Positions 1 through 5,743 of a DNA stretch of 5,828 nt are shown here, in pieces. The notes beneath the pieces are model-generated. The model was not told the origin of the DNA and ran no database searches. It saw nothing but the letters and a program-made list of their open reading frames with translations. A program made the translations under genes and the position numbers. Source of the stretch: an uncultured Ruminococcus sp. (GTDB taxonomy: Bacteria; Bacillota; Clostridia; Oscillospirales; CAG-272). Each line of letters opens with the position of its first letter. Within the stretch, counting starts at the first letter, position 1. The stretch lies in the NCBI GenBank assembly GCA_902782785.1, contig CACZOH010000231.1, positions 1 to 5,828 of the forward strand. The letters run 5' to 3'.

Positions 1-28
1 CGGGGTTCCCCGACGCGAACTTGAGAGC

Positions 29-60
29 GTTGGGGGTTCGCGGCAGGTGGATGAGGCGAA
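29..60 (+). repeat. 32-bp perfect direct repeat, copy 1
   Basis: These 32 bases are identical to 273-304. The core contains GTTGGGGGTTCGCGG followed by CAGGTGGATGAGGCGAA. The last 15 bases (46-60) occur a third time at 115-129. The bases just before the repeat differ between copies (C at 28, T at 272), which sets the left boundary. Its GTTCGCG part can also pair with CGCGAAC at 14-20. Confidence 0.9.
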
Positions 61-82
61 CGAAATCTCTGCTTCCTCTTAA

Positions 83-102
83 CCTTCCCCTGTTGGGGAA
101 GG
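83..102. repeat. Perfect 8-bp stem-loop in repeat region
   Basis: CCTTCCCC (83-90), loop TGTT, GGGGAAGG (95-102). It is followed directly by a second short hairpin, ACCGC (106-110), loop TT, GCGGT (113-117). Neither has a convincing U-tract on either strand, so I treat them as part of the palindromic repeat rather than as terminators. Confidence 0.7.
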
Positions 103-114
103 GGGACCGCTTGC

Positions 115-196
115 GGTGGATGAGGCGAACGATTTACATTGAAACTTCTTCAGTATGCTCCGCAGCCACCGTCTCGCCTGCGGGCTCGGTCAGGTC
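115..196 (+). repeat. About 80-bp repeat unit, copy 1
   Basis: The unit begins GGTGGATGAGGCGAA (115-129) and ends with a 28-base block (169-196, CCGTCTCGCCTGC...CAGGTC). The second copy at 290-366 has the identical 15-base start and 27 of 28 matching bases at the end. The AT-rich middle is diverged, but AAACTT is kept in both. Near the ends AGGCGA (123-128) and TCGCCT (174-179) are inverted relative to each other, which gives the unit short terminal inverted repeats and a MITE-like appearance. No coding capacity is seen. Confidence 0.75.
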
Positions 197-204
197 GCGG
201 CTCT

Positions 205-223
205 GACAGTCCACCGGACTGTC
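205..223. repeat. Perfect 8-bp stem-loop in repeat region
   Basis: GACAGTCC (205-212), loop ACC, GGACTGTC (216-223). The stem is perfect with a three-base loop and no flanking T-run. It lies between the two copies of the 80-bp unit. Confidence 0.7.
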
Positions 224-246
224 ATTCACTACCGCGCCCCCGCTTC

Positions 247-270
247 GCTCCCTCAGAGAGGGAGCCTTTT
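247..270 (+). terminator. Weak terminator-like hairpin within the repeat mosaic
   Basis: GCTCCCT (247-253), loop CAGAG, AGGGAGC (259-265), then C and TTTT (267-270). On the plus strand the shape is that of a short intrinsic terminator, but no plus-strand gene is seen before it in the window. The motif looks like another unit of the repeat mosaic, so a terminator role is uncertain. Confidence 0.3.
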
Positions 271-272
271 CT

Positions 273-304
273 GTTGGGGGTTCGCGGCAGGTGGATGAGG
301 CGAA
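273..304 (+). repeat. 32-bp perfect direct repeat, copy 2
   Basis: Identical over all 32 bases to 29-60. It overlaps the beginning of the longer unit at 290-366, so the two repeat families share the GGTGGATGAGGCGAA segment. Two copies 213 bases apart with unrelated sequence between them do not form a CRISPR array. Confidence 0.9.
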
Positions 305-366
305 TATTTTATATTAAAACTTAAGAATTCAACTCCTTCCGTCTCGCCTGCAGGCTCGGTCAGGTC
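290..366 (+). repeat. About 80-bp repeat unit, copy 2, running into the sigma gene
   Basis: This copy matches 115-196 at both ends: 15 of 15 bases at the start (290-304) and 27 of 28 at the end (339-366). The inverted ends are AGGCGA at 298-303 and TCGCCT at 344-349. The right end reaches into the minus-strand sigma-factor reading frame: bases 360-362 (TCA on plus) are its TGA stop and 363-365 its last codon. The repeat therefore forms the present 3' end of that gene. Confidence 0.75.
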
Positions 367-848
367 ATATATTTTTTCAGCTTCAGAAGCGCGGATTTTT
401 CCATCCGTGAGATCTGCGCCTGCGATACGCCGAGCTCCGCCGCGGCTTCCGTCTGCGTCTTCCCGTTGTAATACCTTATCGTCAGCAGTTTCGCCTCCTT
501 CGGTGTACAGCGCTTAACAGCCTCGTAAAGCGCTATTTTGTCTATCCAGAGCTCCCCGTCGTCGTCCGCTATGCGCTCCGACAAAAGAAGCTCGTCACCA
601 TCCTGACTGCAGACGGGCTCGTACAGCGAGATCGGGTCTGATATAGCGTCAAGCGCCTCCGCGACCTTCGCGGGCTCGCACCCCATCGCCTTTGCTATCG
701 TTTTTATATCCGGCTCCTCTCCCGCGGTCTTTGAAAGCTCCTCGCGCACGGACAGCGCGCGGTACGCCGTGTCCTTCACGCTCCGCCCGACCTTAAGGGC
801 GCAGCTCTCCCGCATATACCGTCTGATTTCACCGACTATCATCGGCAC
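360..848 (-). pseudogene. 5'-truncated SigG/SigF-family sporulation sigma factor (regions 3 and 4 only)
   Basis: The frame encodes the C-terminal part of a sporulation-type RNA polymerase sigma factor. It opens with V-P-M-I-V-G-E-I-R-R-Y-M, matching the VPMIIGEIRRYL segment at the end of region 2 in SigG. It continues through region 3 (LKVGRSVKDTAYRAL, then ISDPISLYEP) to a region 4 helix-turn-helix (QTEAAAELGVSQAQISRMEK). From the Met at 842-840 it would be 160 residues, whereas SigG/SigF proteins are about 250-260, so roughly the first 100 residues with the -10 recognition and core-binding region 2 are absent. The frame stays open upstream to 1016, but that extension is antisense to the thrC promoter and start and shows no sigma similarity. 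No Shine-Dalgarno sequence precedes the GTG at 848 or the ATG at 842. The stop codon lies inside repeat 290-366. The family assignment is strong; SigG fits somewhat better than SigF by recollection of the B. subtilis sequence. Most likely a decayed fragment, less likely a split-sigma subunit. Confidence 0.8.
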
Positions 849-878
849 GGATGTATAAGTGTGAAATAAATTTATCCA

Positions 879-907
879 TTGACATTTTAAATATTTTGTG
901 GTACAAT
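879..907 (+). promoter_or_regulatory. Near-consensus sigma-A promoter for the thrC cluster
   Basis: The -35 box TTGACA (879-884) is perfect, the spacer is 17 bases (885-901), and the -10 box TACAAT (902-907) differs from TATAAT at one position. Transcription would start near 914, giving a leader of only about 26 bases before thrC. That leaves no room for a T-box or riboswitch, so the cluster looks constitutively expressed unless an operator overlaps the promoter; I see no clear one. The surrounding 860-930 is AT-rich, in contrast to the genes on both sides. Confidence 0.85.
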
Positions 908-939
908 GGGAAAAACAATGAAATAAACGGGTGCTTATT

Positions 940-2409
940 ATGAAATACGTTTCCACACGCGGCGGGATAGAGACGCTTTCTTCCGCCATGGCGATAAAAA
1001 AAGGAATAGCGGACAACGGCGGGCTTTACGTTCCCGACCATATACCGCTTCTGACGGACACGCTGTTTGAAAAGCTCGTTCCCATGAGCTACGCTGAGCG
1101 CGCGGCGGAGATCCTCTCGCTTTTTCTTGACGATTACGACAAGACCTCGCTTTTGTCCGACTGCTTAAGGGCGTACGAGAGCGGTGCGTTTACGGACGGA
1201 GCCGCGCCGACGGTCAGATTCGGCGAAAACAAATACGTTCTCGAGCTTTTCCACGGTCCGACGTGCGCGTTCAAGGATATGGCGCTGCAGATAATGCCGC
1301 GTCTGCTCTCTCGCGCTCTCAAAATGACGGGCGAGAAAAGAACGGCGTACATCCTCGTCGCCACCTCCGGCGACACGGGAAAAGCGGCGCTCGAGGGCTA
1401 CCGCGACGTTGAGGGCGTGCGCATAAAGGTCTTTTATCCCGAGGACGGCGTAAGCGATATACAGAAGCTCCAGATGTCCACGCAGGAGGGCGGCAACGTC
1501 TCGGTCCAGGCGATCGAGGGCAATTTCGACGACGCACAGAACGGCGTGAAAAAGATATTCGCCGACGCGGAGCTGAACGCGGAGCTTCGCGGCAAGGGAT
1601 ATATACTGACGAGCGCAAACTCCATAAACTGGGGCAGACTCGCGCCGCAGATAGTATATTACATCTCCTCCTACGCCGATCTGTATAAGCAGGGCGAGAT
1701 AAAGCTCGGTGAAAAGATAACCTTCTGCGTGCCCACGGGCAATTTCGGCAACATTTTCGCGGGATATCTCGCGTACCGCATGGGCTTGCCCGTAAAGCGG
1801 TTCATCTGCGCGTCGAATATGAACAACATCCTGACGGATTTTCTTGACACCGGCGTGTATGACAGAAACAGAGAGTTTTATCAGACCGTCTCCCCGTCTA
1901 TGGATATACTGATATCGTCAAATCTCGAGCGGCTTTTATACTTCGTTTCCGGACCCCGGAAGACGGCGGAGTATATGAAACAGCTTTCCGAAACGGGCAG
2001 ATACGGGATATCCGCAAATGAGCTCTCCGAAATACAAAGCGTTTTCACCGGCGGCTATACGGACGAGGAGGAAACTCTTTCGGAGATAAAGACCGTTTTC
2101 AAAGAGACGGGAAAGCTGATAGACACGCACACCGCCGTCGCGTACAGACAGGCGGAGAAATACGCGTATGAAACGGGCGAAAAGGTCGTTACCGTTTCCA
2201 CGGCAAGCCCGTATAAATTCGCCGCGGACGTGCTGAAAGCCCTCGGCAAAAAGCAGAGCTTCACGCACGGCGCGCTTTCGCCGCTTTACGACCTTTCCTC
2301 GTACACGGGCACGGAGATCCCCGCCCCGCTTGCAAAGCTTGAGGGCAAGGCGATAAGATTTTCGGGCGCCGTGAACAAAGCGGATATGCCCGCGACGCTT
2401 CTTGACTGA
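940..2409 (+). CDS. thrC: Threonine synthase
   Basis: This PLP enzyme converts O-phospho-L-homoserine to L-threonine and phosphate, the last step of cytoplasmic threonine synthesis. The protein has 489 residues, as expected for the longer E. coli/yeast-like class. An N-terminal Thr_synth_N domain begins MKYVSTRGG and includes DNGGLYVPDHIP. The PLP lysine is K112 in HGPTCAFKDMA (105-115). Further family motifs are SGDTGKAALEGY (143-154), LTSANSINWGRLAPQ (223-237) and PTGNFGN (265-271). I chose ATG 940 because family members start with this MKYVSTRG-type sequence and GGGTG (929-933) lies six bases upstream. An in-frame GTG at 931 would consume that ribosome site. It is the first gene of the cluster, directly behind the 879-907 promoter. 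No other threonine-pathway gene is in the window. All recognisable active-site motifs are intact. Confidence 0.96.
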   Translation: MKYVSTRGGIETLSSAMAIKKGIADNGGLYVPDHIPLLTDTLFEKLVPMSYAERAAEILSLFLDDYDKTSLLSDCLRAYESGAFTDGAAPTVRFGENKYVLELFHGPTCAFKDMALQIMPRLLSRALKMTGEKRTAYILVATSGDTGKAALEGYRDVEGVRIKVFYPEDGVSDIQKLQMSTQEGGNVSVQAIEGNFDDAQNGVKKIFADAELNAELRGKGYILTSANSINWGRLAPQIVYYISSYADLYKQGEIKLGEKITFCVPTGNFGNIFAGYLAYRMGLPVKRFICASNMNNILTDFLDTGVYDRNREFYQTVSPSMDILISSNLERLLYFVSGPRKTAEYMKQLSETGRYGISANELSEIQSVFTGGYTDEEETLSEIKTVFKETGKLIDTHTAVAYRQAEKYAYETGEKVVTVSTASPYKFAADVLKALGKKQSFTHGALSPLYDLSSYTGTEIPAPLAKLEGKAIRFSGAVNKADMPATLLD

Positions 2410-2410
2410 T

Positions 2411-3148
2411 ATGGGCGGCGCGTACACGGCGACAGCCGTTTTATACGACGATTTCCGCGGCGAATCGCCGAATATGTGGGCGGCGTATCTTGACGAGCTT
2501 TTTGCAAAATACGCGGACAAAAAACCGGCGACGCTGATAGACCTCGCCTGCGGCACGGGCTCGGTCACGGCGGCGCTCTGCCGCGCGGGCTACGACGTTA
2601 CGGGCGTCGATATTTCCGAGGAGATGCTCGCGCTGGCGCAGAAACGCGCGCCGGACGCGCTTCTGCTTCATCAGGATATGCGCTCGCTCGACCTTTACGG
2701 CAGTTACGGCGGCGCGATCTGCTGTCTTGACAGCGTGAATTATCTGCCGTGCCTTTCCGACTTCGGAAGGATGCTTTCGCGGCTTCACAATTTTCTCGAC
2801 CCCGGCGCGCTTTTCATCTTCGACGTAAACACGGAAAAGCGTTTCCGCGAAAAATACGGCAAAAACGATTTTATTTTAGAGAGTAAAAACGGGCTTATCG
2901 CATGGTCGTGCGACTATAAGCCGCGGCTTAAAAAATGCGATTTTTATCTGTCCTGCTTCATACCGGACGGCGGCGGAAAATATATCAGACGCGACGAGGA
3001 GCAGACGGAATATTTATATACGGACAAAGAGATAAGGTCGCTCGCGGACGAAACGGGTTATGACGTCGTCGCCTCGCTTGACCGCATATCCTTTCAGCCC
3101 GCAAACGAAAACAGCGAAAAGGTGCATTATATATTTAAACGGAAATGA
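2411..3148 (+). CDS. Class I SAM-dependent methyltransferase, YqeM-like
   Basis: A 245-residue Rossmann-fold methyltransferase. SAM-binding motif I is LIDLACGTGSVTAAL (42-56), the acidic end of strand 2 follows in VTGVDISEEML (63-73), and the motif around D89-M90 (HQDMRSLDL) fits the adenine-contacting position. LDSVNYL (106-112) and GALFIFDVNTEKRF (132-145) match the YqeM-like group of Firmicutes, including the usual N-terminal YDDF and C-terminal HYIFKRK ends. The substrate is unknown; small molecule, protein and RNA are all possible. The start could be TTG 2402, inside the end of thrC, or ATG 2411, one base after the thrC stop. I prefer ATG; neither has a clear Shine-Dalgarno sequence, so translation is probably coupled to thrC. 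Its stop overlaps the hslO start as ATGA. Confidence 0.88.
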   Translation: MGGAYTATAVLYDDFRGESPNMWAAYLDELFAKYADKKPATLIDLACGTGSVTAALCRAGYDVTGVDISEEMLALAQKRAPDALLLHQDMRSLDLYGSYGGAICCLDSVNYLPCLSDFGRMLSRLHNFLDPGALFIFDVNTEKRFREKYGKNDFILESKNGLIAWSCDYKPRLKKCDFYLSCFIPDGGGKYIRRDEEQTEYLYTDKEIRSLADETGYDVVASLDRISFQPANENSEKVHYIFKRK

Positions 3149-3999
3149 GCAGGATCATAAGAGCAATGACACGCGACGGCTCGGCCGTCGCCATGATAAC
3201 GGACACGACCGGCATAGTAAACAAAGCGATAGAATTTCACAAGACCTCGCCCACGGCGACGGCGGCGCTCGGAAGAACGCTCACAGCCGCGTCGCTTATG
3301 GGCTCGCGCCTGAAAAACAAAGACGACAGCCTGACGCTCTCGTTTAAGGGCGACGGTCCCGCGGGGCTCATAATGGCGGTGTCAGACTATTACGGGAACG
3401 TAAAGGGGTATATAGAAAATCCCGCGGTCGATCTGCCGCTCAAACCGAACGGCAAGCTTGACGTTGCGGGAGCCGTCGGCGGCGGATTCATGAGCGTCGT
3501 GCGCGACGTGGGGCTGAAGGAGCCGATGACGGGCATTTCGGAGATCGTCTCGGGCGAGATCGCGGAGGACGTCGCGTCCTATTACGTCAACAGCGAACAG
3601 ACACCGACGCTTCTGTCGCTCGGCGTTCTCGTCGGGCGCGATCTGAAATGTGCGGGCGCGGGCGGCGTGTTCGTTCAGCTTCTGCCGCACGCGGACGAGG
3701 AGATAATAGGCAAGCTGGAGCAGAACGTTGTGAAAATAACGGGGCTTTCCTCGCTTATCGCGTCCGGATGTACGTGCGAACAGCTTATGGGTTACGTGCT
3801 TGACGGCATAGAATACGATCTGTTTGACGAAATAGAGACGGACTACGTATGCGACTGCAGCCGAGAGCGTATGCTCCGCGCCGTAAAGTCTCTCGGAGCG
3901 GAGGAATTGAAAAAGATATTCAGCGAACAGGACAGTATAGAGATATGCTGCCGCTTCTGCAATAAAAAATTCAGTTTCGGAAAAGAAATAACGGAGTAG
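3145..3999 (+). CDS. hslO: Hsp33, redox-regulated molecular chaperone
   Basis: Hsp33 is a cytoplasmic holdase that is inactive when reduced, with zinc bound by four cysteines, and is switched on by oxidative unfolding. The 284-residue length is normal. The N-terminal chaperone domain shows PTATAALGRTLTA (36-48), FKGDGPAG (67-74) and VGGGFMSVVRD (111-121). The zinc/redox switch at the C-terminus is C236-x-C238 and C269-x-x-C272, with 30 residues between the pairs, as in E. coli Hsp33. Extra cysteines occur at 169, 209, 211 and 268; the C209-T-C211 pair is not part of the known switch. ATG 3145 overlaps the previous stop (ATGA), and homologues begin with the same short strand before the DG turn, so the later ATG 3166 is less likely. 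Probably translated by coupling to the methyltransferase gene. Confidence 0.95.
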   Translation: MSRIIRAMTRDGSAVAMITDTTGIVNKAIEFHKTSPTATAALGRTLTAASLMGSRLKNKDDSLTLSFKGDGPAGLIMAVSDYYGNVKGYIENPAVDLPLKPNGKLDVAGAVGGGFMSVVRDVGLKEPMTGISEIVSGEIAEDVASYYVNSEQTPTLLSLGVLVGRDLKCAGAGGVFVQLLPHADEEIIGKLEQNVVKITGLSSLIASGCTCEQLMGYVLDGIEYDLFDEIETDYVCDCSRERMLRAVKSLGAEELKKIFSEQDSIEICCRFCNKKFSFGKEITE

Positions 4000-4002
4000 G
4001 AT

Positions 4003-4938
4003 ATGGAAGAAACTTATACAATACCGCTTTCGTCCATTATAGACGAATTTCAGCTTGAAACGATATTCGCACCGGACAATCTTGCGGATATAAAGATCGG
4101 AAGAAGCGACGTGAACCGTCCCGGACTCAAGCTCTCGGGCTTCGGCAAGCTGTTCGAGCACGACAGGATGCAGATAATAGGCAGGGTCGAGTATGAGTAT
4201 TTATGCTCGCTTGAGCCGGAAAAGCGGCTTGAGAGCTTTCTGAGCCTTGTCACGGAGCATCCCGTGTGCATAGTTTTCACGACGGAGCTGCCGATATCCG
4301 AGGAGCAGAAGGAAGCCTGCCGGAAGAATAACGTGCCGCTTCTGCGCACGAAAATGCTGACGTCCGCGTTTATGGCGGCGGTCATAGCGCACCTGAACGT
4401 CGCGCTCGCTCCGCGCGTGACGCGCCACGGCGTCCTCGTCGAGGTGTACGGCGAAGGCATACTTATGCTCGGCGACAGCGGCGTAGGCAAGAGCGAAACG
4501 GCGATAGAGCTCGTCAAGCGCGGGCACAGACTCATAGCGGACGACGCGGTGGAGATAAAGCGCGTTTCCGCAACGACGCTCGTCGGCACTGCGCCGGAGA
4601 TAATCCGACATTACGTGGAGCTTCGCGGTATAGGGATAGTTGACGTCCGCCGCCTGTTCGGTATGGGCGCCGTAAAGATCACGGAGAAGATCGACCTTGT
4701 GATAGAGCTTGAACAATGGGTGCAGGGCAAAATGTACGACCGCTTCGGGCTTGAATCGGAGTATACGGAGATATTGGGCATAAACGTGCCGTCCATCACG
4801 ATCCCCGTCCGTCCCGGCAGAAACTTAGCCATAATCATTGAGATAGCCGCGATGAACAGCCGTCAGAAAAAAATGGGCTACAACACCGCGGAGGAGTTCA
4901 ATAAAAGGCTTATGGGACAGATAAACGGAGAAACATAA
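4003..4938 (+). CDS. hprK: HPr kinase/phosphorylase
   Basis: HprK phosphorylates, and with phosphate dephosphorylates, the seryl site (Ser46) of the PTS protein HPr, controlling CcpA-dependent carbon catabolite repression in Gram-positive bacteria. The protein has 311 residues, close to B. subtilis HprK (310). An N-terminal regulatory domain (about 1-130) is followed by RHGVLVEVYGEGILMLGDSG and the Walker A sequence GDSGVGKS (157-164, lysine 163). H142 fits the conserved histidine of the RHG motif, D180-D181 follow the P-loop, VELRGIGIVDVRRLFG (205-220) is the family signature, and PVRPGRNLAIIIE (268-280) is the C-terminal conserved segment. GGAG (3993-3996), six bases before ATG 4003, is a good ribosome site, overlapping the end of hslO. 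It is the last gene of the cluster. No ptsH, lgt or rapZ-type partner is in the window, although hprK often sits beside such genes. Confidence 0.96.
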   Translation: MEETYTIPLSSIIDEFQLETIFAPDNLADIKIGRSDVNRPGLKLSGFGKLFEHDRMQIIGRVEYEYLCSLEPEKRLESFLSLVTEHPVCIVFTTELPISEEQKEACRKNNVPLLRTKMLTSAFMAAVIAHLNVALAPRVTRHGVLVEVYGEGILMLGDSGVGKSETAIELVKRGHRLIADDAVEIKRVSATTLVGTAPEIIRHYVELRGIGIVDVRRLFGMGAVKITEKIDLVIELEQWVQGKMYDRFGLESEYTEILGINVPSITIPVRPGRNLAIIIEIAAMNSRQKKMGYNTAEEFNKRLMGQINGET

Positions 4939-4941
4939 CGC

Positions 4942-4969
4942 AAAAACCCGCGCCGGAAAAGCGCGGGTT
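4942..4969 (-). terminator. GC-rich hairpin after hprK with U-tract only on the minus strand
   Basis: AACCCGCGC (4945-4953), loop CGGAAAA, GCGCGGGTT (4961-4969) form a perfect nine-pair stem seven bases after the hprK stop. Read on the minus strand the stem is followed by TTTTT (A-run 4942-4946), a standard intrinsic terminator. Read on the plus strand only TT, part of the stem, is followed by AAAAAG. It is placed to end the hprK transcript, yet its plus-strand U-tract is missing, so termination of the cluster may be leaky. The hairpin marks the edge of the AT-rich segment. Confidence 0.65.
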
Positions 4970-4998
4970 AAAAAGAAATAAATAAGAGGATTTGGGCA

Positions 4999-5742
4999 AT
5001 GAGATATGGAAAGTTTTTAATATTATCAATAATCTTTATTATGATGTTAATAACTTGTGTTTTCTCGGCAGAAAAAACAATAACTAAAGAAGATATCATC
5101 TCATCATTTGAACCAACAATAACAAATGAATACGATAATTCTTGTTCAATACGAAGTTTTGACGTCAACGAGAATGGTGATATTATAATTAGTGTAAGAG
5201 AAAATGGCAACGGTCTTTTTGAAGAAATGTATGGACAAGGTAATTATGCATTATACATATATGATAGTAAAATGACTTTAAAATATGGAATAAAAATCAA
5301 GAGTATGGATAATTCAGTAGGAGCAATTTGGAAAAATGGTTATCCTACTGCTGTTATTGGATTTAACGATGCTTTTCAAATATCTTTTGACGAAAACGGG
5401 GATATTGTCTCATTTGAAAATGTTAAAGGGAATAATAACAAAGCATTTGAAAAAGAAAGAACAATAAACGAAAAAACATATATTTTAACGAATAATAATA
5501 AAGCAACAGCGCCGGTAATTATTTCTCCTTCCGGAGAATATAAATATCTCTTCCTGAAGGATTCGAATAATATAACAACCTTATATGAAAACAAAACGAG
5601 TCGACATTCTTTTGACCAATACATACCCATTATTGTGATTATAGGTATTATATTTATATCATTAATTGTTGGAACTGTATGTATTGTTTGGTTTGTGTTT
5701 GTTAAAAAAAATATAAAACATAATAAAAGGACTACAATGTAA
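4999..5742 (+). CDS. Unrecognised AT-rich single-pass membrane protein with signal sequence
   Basis: I do not recognise this 247-residue protein. It has a basic N-terminus (MRYGK), a hydrophobic core (6-22) and a plausible signal-peptidase I site after V-F-S-A (24). An exported domain of about 185 residues, rich in Asn, Asp, Glu, Lys and Ile, follows. A hydrophobic helix at 209-234 precedes a basic tail (KKNIKHNKR). The expected topology is a large domain outside the membrane and a short cytoplasmic tail. Two similar segments, SFDVNENGDIIIS (53-65) and SFDENGDIVSFE (129-140), plus YALYIYDSKM and SPSGEYKYLF, suggest repeated beta-hairpins, possibly propeller-like; this is inference. AGAGGA (4985-4990), eight bases before ATG 4999, supports the start. 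Composition is strikingly AT-rich compared with the four genes before it. No promoter fits between the hairpin and the ribosome site, so it may rely on read-through. An accessory or immunity role next to the RHS fragment is possible but unproven. Confidence 0.8.
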   Translation: MRYGKFLILSIIFIMMLITCVFSAEKTITKEDIISSFEPTITNEYDNSCSIRSFDVNENGDIIISVRENGNGLFEEMYGQGNYALYIYDSKMTLKYGIKIKSMDNSVGAIWKNGYPTAVIGFNDAFQISFDENGDIVSFENVKGNNNKAFEKERTINEKTYILTNNNKATAPVIISPSGEYKYLFLKDSNNITTLYENKTSRHSFDQYIPIIVIIGIIFISLIVGTVCIVWFVFVKKNIKHNKRTTM

Positions 5743-5743
5743 A

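Larger units (their letters stand above)
1..359. other. Non-coding repeat mosaic with no credible gene
   Basis: This stretch holds no believable protein gene. It is built from short direct repeats and perfect hairpins: the 29-60/273-304 direct repeat, the 115-196/290-366 pair, and stem-loops at 1-12 (CGGGG/CCCCG, loop TT), 14-42 (CGCGAAC 14-20 with GTTCGCG 36-42), 83-102, 106-117, 205-223 and 247-265. The small open frames that cross it only translate the repeats, for example as G-R-W-M-R-R strings. Similar CTTCCCC-TGTT-GGGGAAG and GCTCCCT-CAGAG-AGGGAGC palindromic units are familiar to me from intergenic regions of gut Clostridia; that is recollection, not a search result. Whether the elements move, stabilise RNA or do nothing cannot be told from sequence. 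Confidence 0.75.

Noticed and set aside
29..304. CRISPR array
   Set aside because: There are only two full copies of the 32-base repeat, 213 bases apart, with other repeats between them and no regular spacers or cas genes.
21..324. Two small plus-strand open frames of 61 codons
   Set aside because: They lie wholly in the repeat mosaic, translate the repeated GTGGATGAGGCGAA segment, and lack ribosome sites or protein-like composition.
931..939. GTG at 931 as the thrC start
   Set aside because: It would use up the GGGTG ribosome site and add three residues not seen in the family; ATG 940 gives the usual N-terminus.
908..939. Amino-acid-responsive leader (T-box or attenuator) before thrC
   Set aside because: The predicted leader is about 26 bases, too short for such a structure, and no T-box sequence is present.
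849..1016. Extension of the minus-strand sigma frame to an ATG at 1016, giving 218 residues
   Set aside because: The added 50-odd residues are antisense to the thrC promoter and first codons, show no sigma region 2 motif, and have no ribosome site. The open frame there looks accidental.
3166..3999. Later ATG at 3166 as the hslO start
   Set aside because: It would remove the first conserved strand of Hsp33, and the ATGA overlap at 3145 fits translational coupling.
5044..5061. Lipoprotein signal (L-I-T-C20) in the AT-rich gene
   Set aside because: Threonine before the cysteine is a poor lipobox residue, a good V-F-S-A cleavage site follows, and a C-terminal transmembrane helix already anchors the protein.
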